Under the pieces are notes generated by a model. That model did no database searches and had not been told where the DNA came from. It was given only the letters and a program-made list of their open reading frames with translations. This document shows, piece by piece, positions 50,236 to 58,396 of a DNA stretch of 64,000 nt. Source of the stretch: Leifsonia virtsii. Lineage in GTDB: Bacteria > Actinomycetota > Actinomycetes > Actinomycetales > Microbacteriaceae. Position 1 is the stretch's first letter; each line of letters starts with the position of its first letter. A program made the translations under genes and the position numbers. The stretch is from contig NZ_JAROCB010000001.1 in the NCBI RefSeq assembly GCF_030433675.1, positions 186,001-250,000 of the forward strand, in the 5' to 3' direction.

Positions 50236-51315
50236 ATGCCGCAGCTGCTTCCCCTGCGCCTGCTCGAGACCGTCGGCCTCCGCACGTCCGACCGGCCGGT
50301 GAACCCGCGCGAGCTCGCGCGCGCCGGCTCTGCCGAGCCGCCCACCGGCATCGTCGACATCGACCCGGCGATCGAGAGCACCGGTCCGCTGTCGATCATC
50401 GCGCCGCGCCGCATCGGCGAGAGCGACCTCGCGGTGTACCCGCTGTCGCTCGGCGCCAGCGTCTTCGGCTGGACCGCCGACGGCGACACCTCCCTCGCCA
50501 TCCTCGACCGCTTCGCCCACCTCGGCGGCGACTTCATCGACACGGCCGACAGCTACGTCGGCGGCCGCAGCGAGGTGCTCATCGGCACGTGGATGCGGCA
50601 GCGCCGCAACCGCGACCGCATGGTCGTGGCCACCAAGGTCGGGCGGCACCAGGAGAACCCGGGTCTCGGGTCCGTCAGCATCGTGCGCGCCGTCGAGGCG
50701 TCGCTGGAGCGGCTGCAGACCGACCACATCGACCTGCTGTACTTCCACGACGACGACCCCGAGACCCCGCTGGAGGACAGCCTCGCGACCGCGGAGTGGC
50801 TGATCGAGAGCGGAAAGGTGCGCTACCTCGCCGCGTCCAACTTCAGCGCGGACCGCCTGATCGAGGCGCGCATCCTGTCGTCGTCGGGGCTGCCGAAGTT
50901 CGTCGCCATCCAGAACCAGTACAACCTGATGCACCGCACCGAGTTCGAGAGCGCGCCGCGCATCGTCGCGGCCGCGCAGGGGCTCGGCGTGATGCCGTAC
51001 TACGCGCTGGCGAACGGCTTCCTTACCGGCAAGTACCGCACGAAGTCCGACCTCACGGCCGGTGCGCGCAGTGTGCGGGCGTCGGCGTACGTGAACCGCC
51101 GCGGCCAGCGCGTGCTCGCGGTGCTCGACCGCATCGCCGCCGAGCACGGCGTCGCGCCGGCGAGTGTCGCTCTCGCCTGGCTGCTCGCCAAGCGGACGAT
51201 CGTCGCTCCCGTCGCGAGCGCCAGCCGGCCCGACCAGGTCGACGCGCTCATGGCCGCCGCGGGCATCCGCCTGACGCGGTCGCAGATGCTCGACCTCGAC
51301 CGCGTCTCCGAGTAG
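50236..51315 (+). CDS. Aldo/keto reductase
   Basis: This 359-residue protein is probably an NADPH-dependent oxidoreductase of the TIM-barrel AKR superfamily. GDFIDTADSYVGGRSE holds the catalytic Asp and Tyr, VATKVG the lysine, and LLYFHDDD the histidine. The C-terminal VAPVASASRPDQV segment is the cofactor region. About 55 residues precede the barrel, beginning PQLLPLRLLETVGL, which most AKRs lack. GGGGGAGGGGGAGAG precedes the ATG. The substrate is unknown; the convergent TetR gene may or may not be related. Confidence 0.9.
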   Translation: MPQLLPLRLLETVGLRTSDRPVNPRELARAGSAEPPTGIVDIDPAIESTGPLSIIAPRRIGESDLAVYPLSLGASVFGWTADGDTSLAILDRFAHLGGDFIDTADSYVGGRSEVLIGTWMRQRRNRDRMVVATKVGRHQENPGLGSVSIVRAVEASLERLQTDHIDLLYFHDDDPETPLEDSLATAEWLIESGKVRYLAASNFSADRLIEARILSSSGLPKFVAIQNQYNLMHRTEFESAPRIVAAAQGLGVMPYYALANGFLTGKYRTKSDLTAGARSVRASAYVNRRGQRVLAVLDRIAAEHGVAPASVALAWLLAKRTIVAPVASASRPDQVDALMAAAGIRLTRSQMLDLDRVSE

Positions 51316-51339
51316 CCGCCCGGTCGTCGCTCGCGCGGG

Positions 51340-51924
51340 TCAGACCTCGGCGAGGATGCGGTCGAGCGCGCGGTGGAGCGCCGCTCCGGCCGCGATCGGG
51401 TCGCCGACATAGCCGCCGGCGAGGGCGCCGTCGCGGGCCAGAATGAGGTCGTCGGCCGCGTCGCCCGGCCGCGGGTGGCCGATCTGGCGGAACAGCTCCT
51501 CGATCCGGTCGGCGTACCAGTCGCGGTGCGCCGTGACGGCCACACGCACGGGGTCCGTCTCGTCGGAGAACTGCGCGGCGGCGTTGATGAACGGGTCGCC
51601 GTGGAAGCCCGGGCGCACCGCCTCATCGTTGATCGAGTCGACCAGGGCGCGCGCGATGTCGCGCGGGTCGCTGCGCTTCGCCTCCTGCTCGGCGAACCAC
51701 TCGCGCACCTGCCGGTCGCGCCCTTCGACGTAGGCGATGATCAGCAGGTCCTTCGAGCGGTAGTGCTTGTAGAACGTCGCCTTGGTGACGCGCGCTCCCG
51801 CGATGATCCGGTCGACGCCGACGGTGTGGATGCCCTCCTGGTAGAAGAGCTGGTCCGCCGTGGCGAGGATCTTGACCTTCGACGGCGCGGGCGGCCGGAT
51901 GGTCGCTCGGGCACTTACGGCCAT
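51340..51924 (-). CDS. TetR family transcriptional regulator
   Basis: This is a 194-residue regulator. The N-terminal helix-turn-helix (about 15-62) has LFYQEGIHTVGVDRII and VTKATFYKHYRSKDLL. The C-terminal domain is of the TetR_C type around QFSDETDPVRVAVTAHRDWY. ATG 51924 follows AAGGAG by eight bases; the frame is open further upstream without a ribosome site. A 20-base dyad and a TATACT -10 box lie upstream, so it is probably autoregulated. Divergent from the M16 peptidase gene. Confidence 0.88.
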   Translation of the reverse strand: MAVSARATIRPPAPSKVKILATADQLFYQEGIHTVGVDRIIAGARVTKATFYKHYRSKDLLIIAYVEGRDRQVREWFAEQEAKRSDPRDIARALVDSINDEAVRPGFHGDPFINAAAQFSDETDPVRVAVTAHRDWYADRIEELFRQIGHPRPGDAADDLILARDGALAGGYVGDPIAAGAALHRALDRILAEV

Positions 51925-51979
51925 CCGGCACGACTCCTTAGTTCGGGGGAGGCGGGGGCGCCTCCGGGGTGACCTCCAC

Positions 51980-51985
51980 AGTATA
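51980..51985 (-). promoter_or_regulatory. Candidate -10 box (TATACT) of the TetR gene
   Basis: On the minus strand TATACT lies 56 bases before the TetR start. The region where its -35 would fall is inside the dyad at 51992-52011. Confidence 0.45.
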
Positions 51986-51991
51986 TGCGTA

Positions 51992-52011
51992 GACAGACGA
52001 GTTTGTCTGTC
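51992..52011. promoter_or_regulatory. Dyad GACAGAC-N6-GTCTGTC, probable TetR operator
   Basis: Perfect seven-base arms around six bases, in the divergent gap between the TetR gene and the M16 peptidase. A partial half-site (ACAGACACG) follows at 52021. Confidence 0.62.
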
Positions 52012-52049
52012 CTCGTTTTCACAGACACGGTGCCCGCGACCCACTGGCG

Positions 52050-52055
52050 TAGGGT
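52050..52055 (+). promoter_or_regulatory. Candidate -10 box (TAGGGT) close to the M16 peptidase start
   Basis: TAGGGT is followed by seven bases and ATG 52063, which fits a leaderless mRNA, although the intervening GGAGGGG could also act as a ribosome site if transcription starts further upstream. Confidence 0.35.
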
Positions 52056-52062
52056 GGAGGGG

Positions 52063-53421
52063 ATGAACAGCGCAGTCGACCTTCCCCTCGGTGTGGCCGA
52101 CCTCACCTTCGCGGCCTCCGGTGACGCGCTGGTCCGCCGGACCGTCCTGCCGAGCGGTGTGCGCATCCTGAGCGAGCAGGTGCCGGGAGCGCGGAGCGCC
52201 ACCCTCGGCTACTGGGTCGCGGTCGGCTCGCGCGACGAGAGCGAGGGTGGAGCGGGCCACCCCGGCACGCTCGGCTCGACGCACTTCCTCGAGCACCTGC
52301 TGTTCAAGGGCACGCGCACGCGGACCGCCCTCGACATCGCGGTGTCCTTCGACTCGGTCGGCGGCGAGCACAACGCCATGACGGCCAAGGAGTACACCTG
52401 CTACTACGCCAAGGTGCAGGACCGCGACCTGGCGATGGCCGTCGAGGTCATCGGCGACATGCTCACGTCGTCGGTGATCGACCCGGCCGAGTTCGAGAAC
52501 GAGCGCGGCGTCATCCTCGAAGAGCTGTCAATGGCCGAGGACGACCCGGGTGATGTGGCCAACGAGCGGATGTTCCAGGCTGTCCTCGGCTCGCATCCCC
52601 TCGGTCGCCCGATCGGCGGGCGTCCCGACACCATCCGCGCGGCGACCCGCGACGGCGTCTGGGAGCACTACCGGGCCAACTACCGGCCGCAGGACCTCGT
52701 GGTGACCGCCGCGGGCGCCGTCGACCACGACCTCCTCGTCGCGGGCGTCGAGCGCGCGCTCGTCGCCGCCGGCTGGGATCTCGACCGCGCCGCAGACCCC
52801 GTCGACCGCCGCGCGACCGACCCGGCCGTGATCGAGCGTGGCAGCGCGATCGTCACCGTGGCGCGGCCCACGGAGCAGGCCAACGTCTTCGTCGGGATGC
52901 CCGGCATCGTCGCCACCGACCCGCGTCGCACCAGCATGAGCGTGCTCAACTCGGTGCTCGGCGGCGGGATGTCGAGCCGCCTGTTCCAGGAGGTTCGCGA
53001 GCGCCGCGGCCTGGCGTACTCCGTGTACTCCTTCTCCGGGTCGTACTCGGATGCCGGCGTCTTCGGCCTGTATGCGGGATGCTCGCCGGCGAAGGCGCGG
53101 CAGGTGACCGAGCTCATGCTCGAGGAGCTCCGCCGCCTCGCCTCCGACGGCGTCACCCCCGACGAGCTCCGGCGCGCGGTCGGCCAGCTCTCCGGCGGCG
53201 CCGCGCTCGCCCTGGAGGACTCCGACACCCGCATGTCCCGGCTCGGCCGGGCCGAGATCTCCCTCGGCGAGTTCGCCGACCTCGACGAGAGCCTCCGTCG
53301 ACTGCACCTCGTCACCGCCGACGACGTGCGCGACCTCGCCGCCGAACTGGCGGGACGGCCGGTCTCCGTCGCTGCGGTGGGGAGCGTGACCGACGACCTG
53401 TTCGCCGGCCTCGCTCCCTGA
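52063..53421 (+). CDS. M16 family zinc metallopeptidase (processing-peptidase-like)
   Basis: This 452-residue protein has an N-terminal active domain with the inverted zinc motif HFLEH (74-78) and the distal glutamate in NERGVILEE (about residue 150). The C-terminal half has RGLAYSVYSF, the R/Y substrate motif. It resembles the peptidase that follows polynucleotide phosphorylase in many actinobacteria; that gene is not here. ATG 52063 follows GGAGGGG. Transcription is divergent from the TetR gene. Confidence 0.93.
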   Translation: MNSAVDLPLGVADLTFAASGDALVRRTVLPSGVRILSEQVPGARSATLGYWVAVGSRDESEGGAGHPGTLGSTHFLEHLLFKGTRTRTALDIAVSFDSVGGEHNAMTAKEYTCYYAKVQDRDLAMAVEVIGDMLTSSVIDPAEFENERGVILEELSMAEDDPGDVANERMFQAVLGSHPLGRPIGGRPDTIRAATRDGVWEHYRANYRPQDLVVTAAGAVDHDLLVAGVERALVAAGWDLDRAADPVDRRATDPAVIERGSAIVTVARPTEQANVFVGMPGIVATDPRRTSMSVLNSVLGGGMSSRLFQEVRERRGLAYSVYSFSGSYSDAGVFGLYAGCSPAKARQVTELMLEELRRLASDGVTPDELRRAVGQLSGGAALALEDSDTRMSRLGRAEISLGEFADLDESLRRLHLVTADDVRDLAAELAGRPVSVAAVGSVTDDLFAGLAP

Positions 53422-53459
53422 GCCGCCTCCCTCCCGTTCTCCTCCGAAAGGTCCACCTC

Positions 53460-54062
53460 GTGCCCCACTACCTCTACCTCGTGCGCCACGGCGAGCAGCA
53501 GGATGCCGAGCACGGTCTCCCCGACGGCCCGCTCTCGCCGCGCGGCAAGCGTCAGGCGCAGCTCATCGCCGAGCGGCTCAGCGGTATCCCGTTCACCTCG
53601 ATGTACCACTCGCCGCTGAACCGCGCGGCCGAGACGGCGGCGATCATGGCGGAGCGGATGCCCGCCCTCGACCCGCAGCCGTCGAGCCTGCTGTTCGACT
53701 GCATCCCCTCGGGGCCGACGCCCGACATGCCGAAGGCGTTCGAGTCGTTCTTCGGCCCGGTGACGGAGGCGGAGATCGAGGCGGGACGCGCGCAGATGGA
53801 GGATGCGGTCCACGAGTTCCTGACCCCGGCGATGGGCGACCGGCACGACCTGCTGGTGACGCACAACTTCGTGATCGGATGGTTCGTCCGTCATGTCTTC
53901 GACGCCCCCGACTGGCGCTGGCTGGGGCTCAACCAGGCCAACTGCGGCCTCACGATCATCCGGGTGCGCTCGGCGAAGCCGCCGGTGCTCGTCGTGCACA
54001 ACGACCTGGGCCACCTGCCGGTCGAGCTGCGCACCGGCCTCCCCGAACTGCAGCCCGTCTAG
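53460..54062 (+). CDS. Histidine phosphatase family protein (phosphoglycerate-mutase-like)
   Basis: This 200-residue phosphatase has RHGE at 9-12, with the phosphorylated His10, and a second active-site histidine in DLLVTHNFVIG. The GTG start at 53460 gives VPHYLYLVRHGE with AAAGG eight bases upstream; the frame is open far 5' but overlaps the peptidase gene. It lies 38 bases after the M16 gene and may share its transcript. The substrate is unknown. Confidence 0.88.
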   Translation: MPHYLYLVRHGEQQDAEHGLPDGPLSPRGKRQAQLIAERLSGIPFTSMYHSPLNRAAETAAIMAERMPALDPQPSSLLFDCIPSGPTPDMPKAFESFFGPVTEAEIEAGRAQMEDAVHEFLTPAMGDRHDLLVTHNFVIGWFVRHVFDAPDWRWLGLNQANCGLTIIRVRSAKPPVLVVHNDLGHLPVELRTGLPELQPV

Positions 54063-54073
54063 CCTCCCGCGCG

Positions 54074-54577
54074 CTAGGGGAGGGGCGTGAGCGGCTTGCG
54101 GAACCAATCGGTCGCGTTCGGGTTGTCGTTGTAGGGCTGGATGGGCTCGTAGCCGTGCGAGCGGTACAGGCCGCCGGCCGCCTCCAGGCTCGCGTTGGTG
54201 TCGAGCACCAGCTCGGTGGCCCCGAAGCCGCGGGCGCGGTGCTCCAGCTCGGCGAGGATCGCCCGGCCGAAGCCGTTGCCGCGCCGCGCAGGCGGCACCC
54301 ACAGGTGCTTGATCTCGTAGCGGACCACCGGCGTCCCGTCCTCCGTCTCCGACAGCGGGACCGGCAGCTCACGGATGCCGCCGCAGCCGGCCTCCAGCCC
54401 CTCGTCGTACGCCAGCAGGAACACGCCCTTCGGCGGCACGAACTGGCCCGGGTCCGGGAACGCCGTGCGGTACGCGCCCTGGATCGTCGGGAACGTCTCC
54501 GCGCGCTCGGCGAAGTAGTCGGACAGCATCCGGTGGGCGGTCGCGTCGGTGACGGCGACGTCTGCGAAAGACACCAT
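54074..54577 (-). CDS. GNAT family N-acetyltransferase
   Basis: This 167-residue acetyl-CoA-dependent transferase has the cofactor loop PPARRGNGFGRAIL and the ALVLDTNASLEAAGGLYRSH-type segment, in which LYRSHGY is the usual C-terminal GNAT motif. No ribosome site precedes ATG 54577; instead a TACCCT hexamer lies six bases before it, so a leaderless mRNA is likely. It is convergent with the phosphatase gene (11-base gap) and divergent from dapB. Substrate unknown. Confidence 0.85.
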   Translation of the reverse strand: MVSFADVAVTDATAHRMLSDYFAERAETFPTIQGAYRTAFPDPGQFVPPKGVFLLAYDEGLEAGCGGIRELPVPLSETEDGTPVVRYEIKHLWVPPARRGNGFGRAILAELEHRARGFGATELVLDTNASLEAAGGLYRSHGYEPIQPYNDNPNATDWFRKPLTPLP

Positions 54578-54583
54578 CGACCC

Positions 54584-54589
54584 AGGGTA
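54584..54589 (-). promoter_or_regulatory. Candidate -10 box (TACCCT), GNAT gene, leaderless
   Basis: On the minus strand TACCCT is followed by GGGTCG and the ATG at 54577. Confidence 0.42.
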
Positions 54590-54617
54590 GTCCGGCGGGG
54601 CTCTCCGGAGGCGCAGG

Positions 54618-54623
54618 TAGGCT
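54618..54623 (+). promoter_or_regulatory. dapB: Candidate -10 box (TAGGCT), dapB, leaderless
   Basis: TAGGCT is followed by GTCGGG and the GTG at 54630, a six-base spacing. No separate ribosome site is visible. Confidence 0.42.
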
Positions 54624-54629
54624 GTCGGG

Positions 54630-55436
54630 GTGAGCATTCGCGTGGCCGTCGCCGGGGCGACCGGAAAACTGGGAAGCGTGGCCGTGCGCCTGATCGAGCA
54701 GGCCGACGACCTGGAGCTGGTGGCCGCGCTGGACTCGCGCTCGCCGCTGGAGGACATGCTCGCTGCGGACGTGCTCGTCGACATGACGCTCCCGCAGGTG
54801 AGCCCCGGCATCGTCGCGTTCGCCGTCGACCACGGCCTCAACGTGCTGGTCGGCACCTCCGGCTGGTCGGCCGACCGCATCCTCGACCTGGAGCGCCGGG
54901 TGGCGCAGCACGAGGGTCGCGGCGCGGTCGTCATCCCCAACTTCTCGCTCGGTTCGGCCCTCGGCACGGCCTTCGCGACGGTCGCGGCGCGCTTCTTCGA
55001 CTCGATCGAGATCCTGGAGGCGCACGGCGCAGGCAAGATCGACTCGCCGTCGGGGACGGCGGTGCGCACCGCAGAGCTCATCGGGGCCGCGCGGGCGGCC
55101 AAGGGACCGGTCGAGGCGCCGCACTCCGATCAGCGCGCCCGCGGTCAGCAGGTCGCGAGCGTGCCCATCCACAGCCTCCGGATGCGCGGGGTCGTCGCGC
55201 AGCAGCAGGTGATCTTCGGCGGGGCGGGGGAGCAGCTCACGATCCGCCACGACACGGTCGGCGCGGAGGCGTACGAGGCCGGCATCCTGCTGGCCGTGCG
55301 CGCCGCCGCCACCGCGACGGGGGTGACCGTCGGCCTCGACAAGCTGATCGACCTCGGGATCGCGGAGCCGAACGGGGAGCCTCCGCGCCCGACCGTGCGC
55401 GACGCCGGCGACGACGGCACCGACCCGACGCGATGA
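54630..55436 (+). CDS. dapB: 4-hydroxy-tetrahydrodipicolinate reductase
   Basis: DapB reduces the product of DapA with NAD(P)H in the lysine/diaminopimelate pathway. The protein has 268 residues. The N-terminal VAVAGATGKLG is the nucleotide-binding motif and EAHGAGKIDSPSGTA contains the DapB family signature with catalytic His and Lys. The GTG start lies just after a -10-like box. The TPR membrane gene overlaps its stop by four bases. dapA lies about 3 kb downstream, separated by a minus-strand block. Confidence 0.95.
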   Translation: MSIRVAVAGATGKLGSVAVRLIEQADDLELVAALDSRSPLEDMLAADVLVDMTLPQVSPGIVAFAVDHGLNVLVGTSGWSADRILDLERRVAQHEGRGAVVIPNFSLGSALGTAFATVAARFFDSIEILEAHGAGKIDSPSGTAVRTAELIGAARAAKGPVEAPHSDQRARGQQVASVPIHSLRMRGVVAQQQVIFGGAGEQLTIRHDTVGAEAYEAGILLAVRAAATATGVTVGLDKLIDLGIAEPNGEPPRPTVRDAGDDGTDPTR

Positions 55437-55897
55437 GGAACCGGCTCGCCGCCATCCTGATGGCGGTCCTCCTGCTCGTCTACCTGGTGCTCGTGACCCA
55501 GCGCGCGATCATGCTGATCGCGACCGGTGAGGGCATCGCCATCGCCATGGGCATCGCCCTGCTGGTGCTGCCGTTCATCGCCGCCTGGGCCATCGGGCGG
55601 GAGCTGCTGTTCGGCGCGCGCACCGAGCGTCTCGTCCGGCAGCTGGAGGCCGAAGGCAACCTGCCGGTCGAGGACCTCCCGACGCGAGCCAGCGGCCGGC
55701 CGTTCCGGGAGGCAGCGGACGAGCAGTTCCCGCAGTACCGGGCCGAGGTCGAGGCCTCCCCGGAGAGCTGGCGAGCCTGGTTCCGGCTGGGGCTCGCCTA
55801 CGACGCCTCGGGCGACCGGCGCCGGGCGCGCGAGGCGCTCCGCGAGGCCATCCGGCTGGAGCGTGCGGAGACGAAAGGCGCCCGCCCGGCGGACTGA
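55433..55897 (+). CDS. Small membrane protein with a TPR-like C-terminus
   Basis: This 154-residue protein has two membrane helices (about 5-23 and 34-57) and a soluble C-terminus. Residues 108-148, including WRAWFRLGLAYDASGDRRRA, form a tetratricopeptide-like helix pair. It is coupled to dapB by an ATGA overlap. Function is unknown; the TPR suggests a scaffold for another protein at the membrane. Confidence 0.78.
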   Translation: MRNRLAAILMAVLLLVYLVLVTQRAIMLIATGEGIAIAMGIALLVLPFIAAWAIGRELLFGARTERLVRQLEAEGNLPVEDLPTRASGRPFREAADEQFPQYRAEVEASPESWRAWFRLGLAYDASGDRRRAREALREAIRLERAETKGARPAD

Positions 55898-55922
55898 CGC
55901 CGTCGGCACCGCTGCTCCCGCC

Positions 55923-56819
55923 TCAGGCCGCGCGCACCTCGACGAGCCGGTCCATCGCGTCCTGCACCGTCGGGTCGCGGAACACGAACCCGTCGTCGAG
56001 CAGCTTCTGCGGCACCACGCGCTGGTCGGCGAGCAGCAGCTCTTGCGCGGCGTCCTGCAGGGCCAGCCGGAGCGCGAAGGCCGGGACGGGGAACCCGTAC
56101 GGCCGGCGGACCGCCCGCGCCAGCGCCTTCACGACCTCGCCCGCGGTCGCCGGGGTGGGCCCCGCGATGTTGACCGGACCCTCGAGCCCGGAGCCGAGCA
56201 GGTGGACGAGCGCCGCCGCCTCGTCGTGCAGGCTCACCCACGGCCAGTGCTGCCGCCCGGACCCGAGCGGTCCGCCCAGCCCGGCCTTCGCGATCGGGAG
56301 CAGCGGCTTCAGCGCGCCGCCGCGGCCGATCACCACGCCGGTGCGCGCGAGGGCGACCCGCGTCGCCTCCGGGGCGAGCCGCGCCGCGGCTTCCCACGCG
56401 TCGACGACGTCGGCGAGGAAGCCGTCGCCCTTGGCCGCCGCCTCTGTCAGCTCCTCGCCGGGCCGGTCGCCGTAGTACCCCACGGCCGACCCGCTCACGA
56501 AGACGGCCGGCGGCTGGCCGGCCCGGCGCATCCCGTCGGTCAGGGTGCCGGTGGCCTGCAGCCGCGACGACAGGATGCGCCGCTTGGTCGCACGCGTCCA
56601 CGGCAGCCGCTGCAACGACGACCCGGAGAGGTTCACGACCCCGTCGGCCCAGTCGAACAGGGCGACGTCGACGGTCCGCTCCGCCGGCTCCCAGACGAAC
56701 TCATCCGGCGCGGACGGCTCGCGCCGCACCAGCCGCCGCACCTCGTGGCCGGCGGCGGCGAGCTGGGCGCGCAGCTCGCCCCCGATCATGCCGGACGAGC
56801 CGGCGAGCAGCACCCGCAT
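55923..56819 (-). CDS. TIGR01777-type NAD-dependent epimerase/dehydratase (atypical SDR)
   Basis: This 298-residue Rossmann-fold protein starts MRVLLAGSSGMIGG (GxxGxxG nucleotide site at 7-13). VNLSGSSL, the SGSAVGYYGDRPGEELTE segment and a C-terminal DUF1731-like helical part (DDGFVFRDP) are typical of the TIGR01777 family. The reaction is not established. It is 16 bases downstream of the OsmC stop in the minus-strand direction, so the two are probably co-transcribed. Confidence 0.88.
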   Translation of the reverse strand: MRVLLAGSSGMIGGELRAQLAAAGHEVRRLVRREPSAPDEFVWEPAERTVDVALFDWADGVVNLSGSSLQRLPWTRATKRRILSSRLQATGTLTDGMRRAGQPPAVFVSGSAVGYYGDRPGEELTEAAAKGDGFLADVVDAWEAAARLAPEATRVALARTGVVIGRGGALKPLLPIAKAGLGGPLGSGRQHWPWVSLHDEAAALVHLLGSGLEGPVNIAGPTPATAGEVVKALARAVRRPYGFPVPAFALRLALQDAAQELLLADQRVVPQKLLDDGFVFRDPTVQDAMDRLVEVRAA

Positions 56820-56835
56820 CAGTTCTCAGCGCCTC

Positions 56836-57261
56836 TCAGGCGAGGGTGGCCTCGAGCGTGATCGGGATGCCGACCAGCGCTCGCGACACCGGGCAGGTGC
56901 GCTTGGCCTCGTCGGCAAGGCGCTGGAAGTCCTCCTCGGACAGGCCGGGCACGGTCGCGGTCACGCGGAGGTGGCTGCCGGTGATGCCCTGCGCCGGGTC
57001 GAAGGTGACCGCGGCGGTCGTGCGGATCGTCTCCGGAGCGGTGCCGAACTGCGCGAGCGTGTTCGAGAAGGCCATCGAGAAGCAGGCCGCGTGCGCGGCG
57101 CCGAGCAGTTCCTCCGGCGTGGTGACCTCGGCGCCGCCCTCGGAGCGCGCCTTCCAGTTCACCGACAGCTCCGCCGCCTTCGACGAGTCGAGCGTGACGG
57201 TGCCCGCTCCGCTCTTCAGATCGCCGTTCCAGACGGTGGTGGATTCGCTGGTGACTGCCAT
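56836..57261 (-). CDS. OsmC-family peroxiredoxin
   Basis: This 141-residue protein reduces organic hydroperoxides with a cysteine pair. Cys60 (AHAACFSMAF) and Cys123 (RTCPVSRAL) match the peroxidatic and resolving cysteines of OsmC. GGAGG stands close before the ATG. Upstream (57262-57401) lies a 140-base gap in which I see no clear promoter motif. The neighbouring thioredoxin-like and DUF4395 genes are also on the minus strand. Confidence 0.92.
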   Translation of the reverse strand: MAVTSESTTVWNGDLKSGAGTVTLDSSKAAELSVNWKARSEGGAEVTTPEELLGAAHAACFSMAFSNTLAQFGTAPETIRTTAAVTFDPAQGITGSHLRVTATVPGLSEEDFQRLADEAKRTCPVSRALVGIPITLEATLA

Positions 57262-57401
57262 GGGACCTCCTCGCCGAGCGCCCGTCGCCGTGCGCGGCGG
57301 GCCCGTCCAACACTACTGACGGCCACCGACGCCCGTCATCCGTCCTCGGCGGATTCCCGGCTCGGCCGTTCCGACGTGTGGGCCGCTTCAGCCGCCCGGG
57401 C

Positions 57402-57890
57402 TCAGACCGCGGGCCGGCGGATCAGGCGGGCACGGACGAGCAGCAGGTAGAGCTGGCAGCCGAGGCAGTATCCGAACACCGAGTTCAGGAACGCCGCGAT
57501 GAACGCCAGCGCCGCGGCGACCGGCAGTGCGAGCGGCACGCCCAGCGCGAAGAGCACGAGTCCGACACCGGTCACGAACAGCCCCACCCCCTGTGCGAAC
57601 GTCGGGGGCGCCGGGTCCTCCAGCTCGGCCGGGGGAGCGAGGCGCGGCCGGATGAGGGCGCGGTACAGCGCGCCGTACGGGTGCCGGCGGATACCGGCGA
57701 ACGCTCCCCAGGCGAACAGCACGGCGATCACGAGCAGCAGCACCGCGGCCGCGGTCGTGGCGCCGACCAGCGAGAGGAAGAGGTCGACGAGGAGGAGGAC
57801 CGCCGTGATGCCGGCGCCGAAGCGCGGCGACCGCGGGTCGATTCCCGCGGCGGCGGGACGGGCGGAGGTAGTGGGCTCAGGCTGAGACAT
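57402..57890 (-). CDS. DUF4395 membrane protein
   Basis: This 162-residue membrane protein starts after a polar leader with GIDPRSPRFGAGITAV, the typical DUF4395 opening, and has about four hydrophobic segments (25-42, 46-66, 100-119, 121-140). YCLGCQLY holds a C-x2-C pair (142-145) next to the last helix. The thioredoxin-like gene overlaps its start by 14 bases, a common pairing in actinobacteria. A membrane thiol-redox role is likely but unproven. Confidence 0.85.
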   Translation of the reverse strand: MSQPEPTTSARPAAAGIDPRSPRFGAGITAVLLLVDLFLSLVGATTAAAVLLLVIAVLFAWGAFAGIRRHPYGALYRALIRPRLAPPAELEDPAPPTFAQGVGLFVTGVGLVLFALGVPLALPVAAALAFIAAFLNSVFGYCLGCQLYLLLVRARLIRRPAV

Positions 57891-58317
57891 GATCGCTCCC
57901 GAGGATGCGGTGGAGGGTTTCGCGGACGTCGGCGGACCGCGCCGCGCCGCCGATGCGGGCGCGGACGGCGCCGGAGCCGTCGAGCACGAGGGTCGTCGGC
58001 GTCTGGAGGATGTGGAAGCGGTCGGCGAGCTCCGGGCGGTTCGTGAGGTCGACCTCCACGTGCCGCACCCCGTCGTGGTCGTCGGCGACCCCGTCGAGCA
58101 CCCGGGCCGTCGAGCGGCAGGGCGCGCAGAACGCGGTCGAGAACTGCAGCAGCGTCGCGCGGCCGCCGAACGGCTCCACCCCGACCTCGGCCGCCTGGAC
58201 GACCTCCGTGCCCCGCACGGTGCGTGCCCGGCCGGTCGTGGCGCGCCAGATCAGACCGGCCGCCGTGGCGACGGCGACGAGTCCCGCGAGAACCCCGATT
58301 GCCGCTAATCCGTTCAC
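57877..58317 (-). CDS. Membrane-anchored thioredoxin-like protein
   Basis: This 146-residue protein has an N-terminal membrane helix (about 4-24) and a thioredoxin domain outside the membrane. CAPC (64-67) is the redox motif and TPTTLVL carries the cis-proline (106). GTG 58317 was chosen because it opens the membrane helix; the frame is open further upstream. A TAACGT hexamer lies eight bases before it. It is divergent from dapA, with a DnaA-box-like 9-mer in the gap. Confidence 0.85.
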   Translation of the reverse strand: MNGLAAIGVLAGLVAVATAAGLIWRATTGRARTVRGTEVVQAAEVGVEPFGGRATLLQFSTAFCAPCRSTARVLDGVADDHDGVRHVEVDLTNRPELADRFHILQTPTTLVLDGSGAVRARIGGAARSADVRETLHRILGSDHVSA

Positions 58318-58339
58318 AGGATGGGACGTTAGCCCCGAC

Positions 58340-58348
58340 TTATCCACA
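58340..58348 (+). promoter_or_regulatory. DnaA-box-like 9-mer TTATCCACA
   Basis: An exact match to the E. coli R1-type DnaA box stands alone in the gap between the thioredoxin-like gene and dapA. A single box does not make an origin; it may be chance or a DnaA regulatory site. Confidence 0.3.
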
Positions 58349-58384
58349 GTGCACCGAATGTGTCGTCGCGTGACGGTGACCCGA

Positions 58385-58390
58385 TAGCCT
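58385..58390 (+). promoter_or_regulatory. dapA: Candidate -10 box (TAGCCT), dapA, leaderless
   Basis: TAGCCT is followed by TGTGCC and the ATG at 58397, with no Shine-Dalgarno between. Confidence 0.42.
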
Positions 58391-58396
58391 TGTGCC

